Assembly: GCA_001790815.1 (NCBI GenBank)
Contig: MGDU01000005.1
Location: 1-33,161 of the forward strand
Reading direction: 5' to 3'
DNA length: 33,161 nt
From: Candidatus Uhrbacteria bacterium RIFCSPHIGHO2_02_FULL_46_47
Lineage (GTDB): Bacteria > Patescibacteriota > Patescibacteriia > GWA2-47-26
The notes beneath the pieces are model-generated. The model worked only from the letters and a program-made list of their open reading frames with translations, was not told where the DNA came from and did not search any database. Position numbers and translations under genes: made by a program. Positions 8,349 to 17,700 of the stretch are shown here, in pieces. The first letter of the stretch is position 1; every line of letters starts with the position of its first letter.

Positions 8349-8915
8349 CTATGTTTTGTAATTTTGCCGAATGACAAGACGATCCAAGGGTGAGGCGGCA
8401 ACAATCTTCCCCACGACAATGCGAATCCATCGCTCTAATTTTTTTCTCTGCAAAAGTTGCCGCAGAGGTTCAACCACATCTCGATCGGTTACCCATACGC
8501 TATGTTGTAAACGAATAAAACCGCTTTCCTTCAAAAATTGGCGCAACATATTGCGCATAGCGCGTTCCTTCTCGGGAATATCAAAAATCACAAAACATTT
8601 TCCGTCGGAACATTGCGCTTTTGATGTTTTGATTTTATCGCGTAGCGCTTGCGTCCATCCTTTTTCCGTAAGCCGGTAGCATAAGCGTTTGCCGATCTTG
8701 CGCATCTCAATCAACTTTTGTTGCTTAAGATACCGAAGCCGTGCGCGCTCCTCTTTAGTAATTTCACGCTGTCTCAACTCTTGATACTGCTCAATATTTA
8801 GATACTGTTTACCGGAAGTTGCCCAGGAGAAAAATTCGGCGAATTCTTGCAACATTCCGCGCGCAACGCTCAAGCGCGCATTTAACCGAGATGACTTTTG
8901 TGCTTTCTTGGCCAT
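8349..8915 (-). CDS. PaaX-like / Cas2-fold winged-helix protein (188 aa)
   Basis: FVIFDIPEKERAMRNMLRQFLKESGFIRLQHSVWV motif preceded by a wHTH-like region. Confidence 0.6.
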   Translation of the reverse strand: MAKKAQKSSRLNARLSVARGMLQEFAEFFSWATSGKQYLNIEQYQELRQREITKEERARLRYLKQQKLIEMRKIGKRLCYRLTEKGWTQALRDKIKTSKAQCSDGKCFVIFDIPEKERAMRNMLRQFLKESGFIRLQHSVWVTDRDVVEPLRQLLQRKKLERWIRIVVGKIVAASPLDRLVIRQNYKT

Positions 8916-9034
8916 ACATTACAAATTATGAGATTACTTCCGTGAATGACTTATTCAATGATTTATCCACAGTTATATATCCGGCACCGGAGTTGTAACA
9001 ACGGGTATACATACATACTACCACAAAATATGGT

Positions 9035-9068
9035 GTCCAGAAACGATGCGGCCGTTGCTTTTTTGGAC
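9035..9068. repeat. CGGCCG-centred imperfect palindrome
   Basis: gtccagaaacgatgcggccgttgcttttttggac. Confidence 0.8.
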
Positions 9069-9116
9069 GCGAGGTATTTTTTGTAATTTTCTTACACAGT
9101 ATTTTCTTACACGGTA

Positions 9117-9146
9117 TTGACAACAACCCCAAAAATCAGATAGGGT
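9117..9146 (+). promoter_or_regulatory. TTGACA - 18 nt - TAGGGT, putative promoter of the first MopE-like gene
   Basis: Same TTGACA/TAGGGT pair occurs before the paralog at 10910. Confidence 0.45.
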
Positions 9147-9176
9147 GCAGGTAGGTGAAAACAAACGCGGGGCCAC

Positions 9177-9239
9177 TCCTCACCTGCTCCGACCATGGTC
9201 TGAGCTTCCTCTCCCTGGGGGAGAGGGTTGGGGTGAGGG
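9177..9239. repeat. CCTCACC.../...GGTGAGGG palindromic repeat in the 5' UTR
   Basis: CTCACC...CCTCTCCCtgggGGAGAGGG...GGGGTGAGGG. Confidence 0.7.
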
Positions 9240-9267
9240 CGCTTCGCAACAAAAAGGAGAGAGACCG

Positions 9268-10092
9268 ATGCGTTCTTTCACAAGTTCCCTGCTGTTCGCG
9301 TTCATCCTGTCCATCCTGGGGCTGACCACCATTTCCTGCGGCGGAGGAGACGATGACTCGTCGTCCAATGAGGGCGAAAGCGAGGCGGAGGGTGAGGACA
9401 ACGTTTGTGTGGTAGGCACTCCGTCTACCTGCGAATCGCAAAGCCAGTGTGCTCAATTTGATCACTGTGATCAACTTCTGGTCAAGGCGGATGACGGCGG
9501 GGACGATAGTGACAACGTGACCGAAGATAGTTATCAAAGTTATAAATCTTGTATCGCGGCAGAGGAACATTCTCCCTGCACCCTGCGTTGCGGCGATGGA
9601 CAAACTCATCCGGGCCAGTGGACGCCTAATGAAGGGTGCTATTGCCGTTTCCTCGACGATGATTTCACTTTTGGACGCATTGAGGAAACTTGCAACGGGC
9701 TAGACGATGATTGCGATGGAGAAGTTGATAACGGCTTTGATGTCGGCCAGCCGTGCGACGGAGACGATGACGATCGCTGTGAGGAAGGCGAATGGGTGTG
9801 CAGTGCAGACGGCACAGATCAGGTCTGCACGGATGAAACCGACACGATTCCAGAGCTTTGCAACGGGCTTGACGATGACTGCGACGAGCAGGTAGATGAC
9901 GGCTTCTACGATAGCGGTTACCTCGGCCAACCGTGTGGCAAGGAGGGTAGCAACATGTGTTACATGTGCAACTCCGATGGCACAGGCACCATCTGCACGG
10001 ACTACCCTGGCCCATACGAAGAGATATGCGGCGACGGTATGGACAACAACTGCAATGGTGTCATCGATGGTGGCGGCGACGACGGCTGCTAA
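9268..10092 (+). CDS. Lipoprotein with MopE-like Asp/Cys motifs (275 aa)
   Basis: RBS AAGGAGA; signal peptide with lipobox-like LTTISC; CNGLDDDCDGEVDNG, CNGLDDDCDEQVDDG, CGDGMDNNCNGVIDGG. Confidence 0.8.
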   Translation: MRSFTSSLLFAFILSILGLTTISCGGGDDDSSSNEGESEAEGEDNVCVVGTPSTCESQSQCAQFDHCDQLLVKADDGGDDSDNVTEDSYQSYKSCIAAEEHSPCTLRCGDGQTHPGQWTPNEGCYCRFLDDDFTFGRIEETCNGLDDDCDGEVDNGFDVGQPCDGDDDDRCEEGEWVCSADGTDQVCTDETDTIPELCNGLDDDCDEQVDDGFYDSGYLGQPCGKEGSNMCYMCNSDGTGTICTDYPGPYEEICGDGMDNNCNGVIDGGGDDGC

Positions 10093-10111
10093 TCAGGAGA
10101 GAGAAACAACA

Positions 10112-10149
10112 AGACCGGCCCGCCTTGCGGCGCGCCGGTCTATTTTTTT
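10112..10149. terminator. Terminator AGACCGGC...GCCGGTCT plus T-run
   Basis: Strong hairpin followed by attttttt; same hairpin after the paralog. Confidence 0.8.
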
Positions 10150-10162
10150 CATCACAAAATCC

Positions 10163-10197
10163 AAAGCTGAGCTTTGGTTGGGGAAAAGCTCAGCTTT
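10163..10197. repeat. Nested palindrome: AAAGCTGAGCTTT - ggttgggga - AAAGCTCAGCTTT
   Basis: Same arm as the element at 969-1011 with a different core. Confidence 0.75.
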
Positions 10198-10199
10198 TT

Positions 10200-10613
10200 C
10201 TATGGAGCTATTACAATATCTCCGGCAAATGAAGTCCAAGGATTATCCGAAGTAAACGGATTAACATCATCGCATTCCGCATCAATACAATTGCTTCCGT
10301 CAGATGGACTTAGCAACTGCCCTGTTGCGGGCGATATAACAACTGTCGGACAAGTTCCATTGCAAAATCCCCAATTATCTACGACCTGAATTTTTGGCGT
10401 AAACACACAGCACCCGCCATATAGTCCATTAAAATCAGCATCTGGACAGGCATTAGCGCCCGTAGCCGCTTTCCAATTCGGATCGCCCGGACCACTGCAA
10501 GAATACACATGGTCATAACGGTAATACGCGTCTGGCCCTTCCTGGCACGCGCCCGCGCTTTTTCCAAATGTACTGTTATCACACTTGCCGGCCCCGAGAC
10601 GGTTTTTATACAT
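10200..10613 (-). CDS. Orphan C-terminal fragment homologous to the C-terminus of the 2953-aa giant protein (137 aa)
   Basis: Shares YSC-G--DPNW, LYGGCCVF-PKIQVVDNWGFCNGTCP, NCID-ECD-VNP, DNPWT-FAG-IVIAP with 11778-12190; no signal peptide. Confidence 0.65.
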   Translation of the reverse strand: MYKNRLGAGKCDNSTFGKSAGACQEGPDAYYRYDHVYSCSGPGDPNWKAATGANACPDADFNGLYGGCCVFTPKIQVVDNWGFCNGTCPTVVISPATGQLLSPSDGSNCIDAECDDVNPFTSDNPWTSFAGDIVIAP

Positions 10614-10620
10614 TCCATTG

Positions 10621-10656
10621 CGTCCAAAAACGAGACGGCCGTCTCGTTTTTGGACG
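10621..10656. repeat. Perfect 36-nt palindrome centred on CGGCCG
   Basis: cgtccaaaaacgagacggccgtctcgtttttggacg. Confidence 0.95.
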
Positions 10657-10700
10657 TTTGGTATCTCGAGTGCAAGCCATGTTCAACCCCACGAACATAA

Positions 10701-10729
10701 TTGACAGTCAAATGCAAATGAGTTAGGGT
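10701..10729 (+). promoter_or_regulatory. TTGACA - 17 nt - TAGGGT, putative promoter of the second MopE-like gene
   Basis: Parallels 9117-9146. Confidence 0.5.
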
Positions 10730-10744
10730 GGAAGCAGGTTCAAA

Positions 10745-10804
10745 CCAAAATCCCCTCACCGGCCTAACGGCTTTCCTCTCCCTACGGGAGAGGGTAGGGT
10801 GAGG
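10745..10804. repeat. CCCTCACC palindromic repeat in the 5' UTR
   Basis: cccctcaccggcctaacggctttcctctccctacgggagagggtagggtgagggg. Confidence 0.8.
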
Positions 10805-10909
10805 GGCCAACAAGGCGTAGCGTAGCGAAGTCCTCCGAGTATGCGGGTGCCACAGACCCGCAGCCCGAAGGGCAAAGGCATGCGCGGCGCCAAAAGAGGA
10901 GGAAGAGAG

Positions 10910-11719
10910 ATGAAGACGTTCTTTTTCAGCATGATCCTGGGGCTGATCATCATCGGCTGTGGCGGCGGGGACGATGACTCGTCGTCCAATGAGGGCGAAT
11001 CCGAGGCGGAGGGTGAGGACAACGTTTGTGTGGTAGGCACTCGGTCTACCTGCGAATCGCAAAGCCAGTGTGCTCAATTTGATCATTGCGGTAAATTGTT
11101 GCCCAAGGAGGACCTCAACGACAAGTGGGACGCCAGCGACTACGATAGTTATTACGCTTGTATGGAGGCAGAGGAATATTCTCCCTGCACCCTGCGTTGC
11201 GGCGATGGACGAACTTATCCGGGCCAGTGGACGCTTCCCGATGGAGTCGGTGGAGACTGCCATTGCTATTTCCTAGAAGATAATAATTTCGATTACCCGG
11301 AGGAGCTCTGCAACGGGCTAGATGATGACTGCGATGGAGAAGTTGATTACGGCCAGACTGACGGAGACCATTGGCGTCCCGGCGGATCCTGCGACGGAAA
11401 TGACGATGACAGTTGTGAGGAAGGCGAATACGTGTGCAGTGCAGACGGTATAGGTGTGGTCTGCACGGATGAAACCGACACAATTCCAGAACTTTGCAAC
11501 GGACTGGATGATGACTGCGACGAGCAGGTAGATGACGGCTTTTGGGATTATCCCTACGGGCTTGACGGCAACTGTGACGGCGACGACGATGATCTCTGTG
11601 AAGGTGGTGTTTATGTTTGCGATTCCTCCGGCACAGGAACAGTCTGCTCGGATACCGACGAAAATACCCCGCTTGAAGAAAAGCTCAAAAAGTACCAAGA
11701 CTCGTGCTACTATTTCTAA
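10910..11719 (+). CDS. Lipoprotein with MopE-like motifs, paralog of 9268-10092 (270 aa)
   Basis: MKTFFFSMILGLIIIGC lipobox; near-identical CGGGDDDSSSNEGESEAEGEDNVCVVGT block; two CNGLDDDCD motifs. Confidence 0.8.
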   Translation: MKTFFFSMILGLIIIGCGGGDDDSSSNEGESEAEGEDNVCVVGTRSTCESQSQCAQFDHCGKLLPKEDLNDKWDASDYDSYYACMEAEEYSPCTLRCGDGRTYPGQWTLPDGVGGDCHCYFLEDNNFDYPEELCNGLDDDCDGEVDYGQTDGDHWRPGGSCDGNDDDSCEEGEYVCSADGIGVVCTDETDTIPELCNGLDDDCDEQVDDGFWDYPYGLDGNCDGDDDDLCEGGVYVCDSSGTGTVCSDTDENTPLEEKLKKYQDSCYYF

Positions 11720-11737
11720 GAAGGAGATAGAACAACA

Positions 11738-11772
11738 AGACCGGCCCGCCTTGCGGCGCGCCGGTCTATTTT
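11738..11772. terminator. Terminator shared between convergent genes
   Basis: AGACCGGC...GCCGGTCT hairpin identical to 10112-10141. Confidence 0.75.
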
Positions 11773-11777
11773 AATTG

Positions 11778-14700
11778 CTACGGAGCTATGACGATATTCC
11801 CTGCAAATGGAGTCCAGGGATTATCTCCTCCAATTACTGGATTCACTTCATCACATTCTACATCAATACAGTTGGCTGCATCGTTAGCTAATCCGACATC
11901 TCCAGGACAGGTTCCATTGCAAAATCCCCAATTATCTACGACCTGAATTTTTGGATTGAAAACGCAACACCCACCATAGAGCGATTTAAAATCAGTGCTC
12001 GGACACGCAACTCCTGTTTCCCAATTCGGATCATCAGTGCCGGCGCAGGAGTATAAATGCTCCACAGTGTATGGCTCGGTTTGACACGCTCTTGAGCTTG
12101 TACCAAGTCCGTGAGTTGTGTCTTCTCGTTTGCATTCTGTAGTACCAGGGGCGGCCGCTTTGGCATTTTTATACAATCCATCCGCGCTTCCGGTAATATA
12201 GCCGTCGTCCCAATCAATTCGCATCCGGCGAATAGGCAAATGCTGATCCGCGGCAAAGGCAAAATATCGCGCGGTGGCCACTAAGAAACCATTGACGCCA
12301 ATGACTTGTGATCCCACAGCATACTCACCATTGATGGCCAGCGGTTCAGTCGCACTGCCCTGCGTTAAGGACGGCGCTGTGCCTATCGCGGCCCGAATCT
12401 GAGGCGCTCTTGCGCTACTACCAGAACCTGCTATTAGTCCGGTAGTATTAATTCCCATGCGGTTGTCCCATGTATTTCCTGCAAGAAAATACCATTTATT
12501 TGTCGTACTCCAGCCAAAGAGACCCCCCAAACCCGACGATTTGGCAAAAAGTTTTTCAAAACGTGCTATTCCACGAGTTACGGTTCCAACAGTTAAGGTT
12601 TCTTCGTCGCTTACCGGCAAAGGTGGGGTTTGTGGAGTAATTTCACCAGTTAAGTCTGAACCTGATGGTGCAAGATATTGCACTGCGCAGTCTTCTATAC
12701 CACCTTCACCCTCGGCATCCTCTATATCGGCGCAAGCCCAGGGCCAGCCGGCAAACGGCACTACATTTCCTGCCACATCAAGGGCAAACGAATCAAGCCG
12801 ATTATGATTCAAAAACCAGGGATTAGAATTTAAAGCAGTAGGCGGATCATTTTGTCCCAATGAGCTTGCAAAAGGCGTTGGCTGTTTATTTGAGAGATAA
12901 ATACTAGCGACACCATCTAGCAAACATCTCTCAATTCCGTTACCGCCTCCGCTTCCACTGGATCCGGCATCACCTGAACCGCACTGTGACCAAAGTTTTT
13001 CCGTATCCGGCGCGCTGGCGCGAGCTCCAAGGGCCTCATCAATTTTTGCAATATAGTCGCAGTGAGGATGATAATGAAAATTTACATCAAACTCAACAGG
13101 ATAGGAACCACCCCCCGTATTGCAAAGTGCTAGACGCAACCAAAGAAGTTTTTGAGTTTCATTATCAAAATTTAGGAGAACAAAAGCACCCTCGTATTGT
13201 TCAACACCCACATCATCCCATGTTCCATCTGCTTCACAGCTCACTGCACTGTTGCCATTATTCATAAGAGGAAAGCTGCTTTCATTTTTAAGCAAAGGAA
13301 TAATTTTATTGGTCATGACATGTTCATTCGCTTCATTAGGTCCGCGATCATTTCCGCTCTCTCCATCAAAATTATTATCCGCACCCCAAGCCCACCAAGC
13401 TTCCTCCGGATTAAAGCGCATATCAAACATGTAGAAAGCTTCATCACTAATCTCTACATCTCCGTCGGTGTGTTGAGCAGGAAAGGTTGCATTGTACGAA
13501 CCCTTCAAAATTCTTCCTGTCCCGGGATTAATACTAAACTCCCCATCCCGCTCGCTTGTATTACTCCCATTTTTTCCATTTACCCTAATCACAACTCTTT
13601 GAATATCATACCGATAAATATTCTTACTGCGCATGTCATAGGTTAAAGCGCGCAATTCTCCATCGCTGGTGCTTAACGCCCGAAACTCAATATCCTCTTT
13701 GATTCTTTCGAAAGAACTCTCCCCTCCCAACAAACAATAATATCTCCCATACGGCCCTTCAGCCAAACTGTCAGGATTGCCAACAGTATAGCTGGCCTGA
13801 ACCGCGCGGGCGTAAATATCCTGCTCAGAGGGCAATTGGTCAACCGGAAGCCATGTAAGACAAGGATAGGTCGTTTGATCGCCATTTAAGACAGAACGAT
13901 TTTGCGCCATATCATCCTCAAGACAATATCCGGCCAAGCCAATAACCGTGCGCGCGGCTCCTTTTGTTTGCCAGGTTCCTCCGGCGGTTTCGCACGCCAG
14001 TTTAGTGCTATTAAATGCCGGAAATCCAACACAGAGATTGTCCGGAATTTCAACTGAGCTTCCCGCGGTTCCGGCCAAAAGCGGGAAATAACGCGTCTCC
14101 CCGCCGTATTCAACTTTTTGATACTTGCATTCGCAGTTTGAAGAATCTGACAGTTCGCGCGCGTGTTCAGGTTCCACTTCGTTTTCACACAGCTTTATAT
14201 TTTCATAGCTTAGATTATTTTTTGTATTTTCCGTTTTTGGAAATGGGGAGGCGCGCTCCGGATAGGCACGGCAGAATTTTTCTTCCGAGTGCGTTGTATT
14301 GAAACTCACTCCATCAGGAGAAATCACGCATCGGCCATCCGCGGTACAATCCTGTGAACCCAGACATCCTCCTGCACCGCTCCCCGGCGTGCAAGGAGTG
14401 CTAAGTACATGAGCAAGCACGTATTTTGGAGCTTCTCGCGTACCAACATTTACTTCCTGAAGCTGATCAATCCGGTAAAGGTTGGCAATTGAGTAACCAG
14501 TATAGTCTTGTCCTGAAAAAGTACGGTCGCGCAAGCGATACATAGTTTCCTTAAGAATGCCTAACTCACAGCGGGAAGGCGAACCGCCAGAGGCGGGGTG
14601 CCAAATGCCGCCTAACTCTCCGCATTTTGCCGAATCGTTAATTGTACATCTCTGCGCCAGGCCATCCCAATCAAATCCGGCATTGGCGCATGAGGCGGGA

Positions 14701-17700
14701 TCAACTTGCGGCCGAAGATTTAAAAGCGGGCGCGGAACCCAAGAACCGCAGGTATTAATGGAAACGCTTCCTTCCTCCGGAGTTGCGGCCGAAGCATTAC
14801 AGCGGCCCAAAATATCGCATACCGTCTTAAACCGTCCAAGCTGATCATCATAGGTAAATCGCGCGGAGGCGCATTGGAACCACTCCGCGCAAACCCGATC
14901 ACGCTGAACTTTGAGCACCGTATTGGTGTTATTGGCCGCCCCTGCTCGGCATATTCCGCCGCCGCCTGTACATGCTGAGGAAAGAACTTGCCCAACTCCT
15001 GCTCCGCTTGCGACACAAACTTTTCCATGCTGGGTTCCTCCTACACAAATAGTTTCCTGAGAAGAAACGGTATTGACCAGCGCGCCTCTTTGCGCGTCGC
15101 TTAAGAAATAGGTTTGCTCCGCGCTCCAAAGTTTTGACGGATTTTCTTTGTTGTCAAATAAAACACATCCTTGCGCGCGCGAAACTTGTCCTTTGCAGGC
15201 CGAGCGCGCATCAATGAGCCGCGTGTTGTCTTTAAGGTAATAGGTTTTGCCAACTCCATTTACATCAACATCCGTAGGATCAGTAAGCGCGGTACAGGTT
15301 GCCTGCGGAGCCGGACAGGCCCCGGCTTTGCCGCCATAGCTTGGATCGGCGTTTTGCCAAAGTCCAAAGGTCGTGCCGCCAATTAAGTAGGTGTTTATCA
15401 CATCAACTTTAACGCGCGGCCGCACATCTCCGCCCGGAGCACCTTCAAGATCTTCAACCGTAACCGCGCCATAGCAGGGCGTTTCAGCTTCGCACTGTCC
15501 AGTTGTGGGAGTAAGTTGTTTCCATTTTCCGCCCGCGCCTTTGGTGCAGGTTTCCACATTGCAATCAACCCCGCCGCATTCTCCGGGATCAAGTGTATTT
15601 CCACCCGGATCAACGCAGGTGCCGGTTACAAAATTCCACGCGCCAAATCCTTGACACTCTTCTTTGGTATTAAAATATATTACGGCAAGAGTTGCGGGAT
15701 CAGTATCAGTGGCTCCATCTACCACGGGCTGTTTTTGCGCTCTAAACCACCCCAGATAAGTGCCGGCGCCAATTGCCACATTTGTTTTCCACTCGCATCC
15801 GGAAGCGCCGGGATTTTTAAAGTAGGCCGGACTGTTGTCTGAGCGCGTCCAGGCCTCGCACCCTCCGGCTTCAAACGTACAAAGCGTTTCATTGTACTTG
15901 TTTGGATTATTGATGCGGCGCAGAGTGATATCCGGCGCAGACTCTGCGGCAAACGCAGTACATCCTTTTTGTTTTTCATTGCAAGCTTTGGCAGAGGCCT
16001 TGTCAATGACCACAAAGCGATGAAGGTCATTTGGAACTGTCCAATCATCAACTGTTAAATTAAGATTATATGAGCAATAAGTCTCATCTGTTCCAATGTC
16101 ACAAACATTTATACTATTAACAAAACAGTCACCCGGCGCGCCGCGACAGATGCCGGAATTGGTGGTATTGAATTGTTGACTATACTGAGAATCCAAACCG
16201 CGCGTGTCAATCAAATCCGTACAGCCCACAGCTTCCTTGCGGCAAAGCGAAGAGAAGGATTTTAGATATTGCGGCGGCGTACCGGCACGATCTTTGTACT
16301 CGCGACAACCCAGCATTGCTCCGCGCAAATATCCTCCGCCGGCTTCAGAGGAAAGCGTATCGCAAGAAGCCGGAATTCTTGATGAGTTTTTCACCAGATA
16401 AACCGTGTCGCGGACTTCGCGTAAAATCACATCATCAAGATAAAAAGTCGCGGTTGATCCGCTCACATTGCGGAAAAGAAGTTTTGGATCATTTAGATAA
16501 TTGCAAGTTGAGGTGCCTTGAGGAATTGTACAGCGCACCTCGCCTCCAATTGAACAGGGAGTAGAGGCAGTAACAGTAACTGCGCCGGTAGAAGGACAGG
16601 GCAAAATATCAGCTTGAGCAACAGTTGAGAGTGCTAATGGTCCTAATTCAAATCTTTGCCAATCCGGAGTAAGCGCTACTGCGCCGAGAGCTCCGCCGAA
16701 AATATCTTCCGGTGCGCCAGTTCCGCCATGGTTTTTTAGGAGCGCGCGCAGTTTGCTTCCCGCAGTGCCTTTGGCATTGAAGGAAACAAAGTAATTGCCT
16801 CCGGGAGTAAGGAGCGGGGAAGCCCCAGTCGGATTATTCAATCTCCTATCCGTGCCGCCATCATTTGGCACACTGCCGTTTTTGAGCGAATGCCCTTGCA
16901 CTGTAAGCGCCTCACTGGAATATTCACCGTAAAGGGAAGGCCAGCCAATTGTGCTAAGCGGAGTGGTAATAGATTCAAAATCTTCGCTAAATACTTGCGC
17001 GATATTTGATCCTGTATTTCCCTTAAATCCGCGACAACCGTTAAGAGCCGCAGAGCATCCTTTGGAAAGTGACGGCGCGCCAAGATAAAGACATTGCTTA
17101 AGTATTCCATCCCATGAACCATGCGAAGCCAAGCAAGCTGTTTCTTCCAATCGCAAACGCAAAGCATCAGGTGTTTCTCCAGTTTTTGGCGCAATTTCCG
17201 GCAGGCGCGGCAGTCCAGTCCAGCGGAAGCTTTGACACTCATCAGTGGAGATAATCGTGCGGCTTAAGAAACGATTAAAGATATTGCCATTTGCGTCATA
17301 AAATGCGCGGCAATCAGTGCGCTCCTCAGGAGTCAGATCTGAATCCGGGGCAGGATCGCAAATAGCTTGATTAGTTCCTGCGTCTGTTGCAGTATTGTCT
17401 TCACAATTAACAGTAACAATGCCGCCGGTCGTAGTGGGAGGAGTTACTGAATAATTCGTACAAGGCGGTATTGCAGGGCCAGCAGTAAAGGTTTTAATCA
17501 AGTCGTTACCGGCGCTATACGAACGGTTAGATCGCTTAAAGCTCCAGGTTTTAAGTTGATACCCGGTTGTATCTGATCCTTCCCAAGTAAAGTAGGTTTG
17601 AGAATCAGGCGCGGGAACTTGACAAGCGCGCAAATCTGAATAGTATTGTCTTTGCTCGGTGCGCAAATTGGTAAATTCTTCACAGCCGTCATTTTCCGCG

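Noticed and set aside
8349-8915. Cas2 / CRISPR association of the FDIPEKERAMRNMLRQFLKESGF protein
   Set aside because: No CRISPR array, Cas1 or other cas genes in the window. The PaaX-type wHTH plus Cas2-like fold is a better explanation.
9136-10015. Minus-strand ORFs opposite the first MopE-like gene
   Set aside because: Shadow ORFs of a compositionally biased Asp/Cys-rich coding strand.
10379-11263. 294-aa minus-strand ORF antisense to the second MopE-like gene
   Set aside because: Translation is antisense of a clear lipoprotein gene plus repeats and a palindrome; no domain or RBS support.
12154-12161. Other isolated GCGGCCGC sites as palindromic elements
   Set aside because: Only the 8-mer itself is symmetric at these sites (for example near 12154, 21313, 31875); flanks do not pair.
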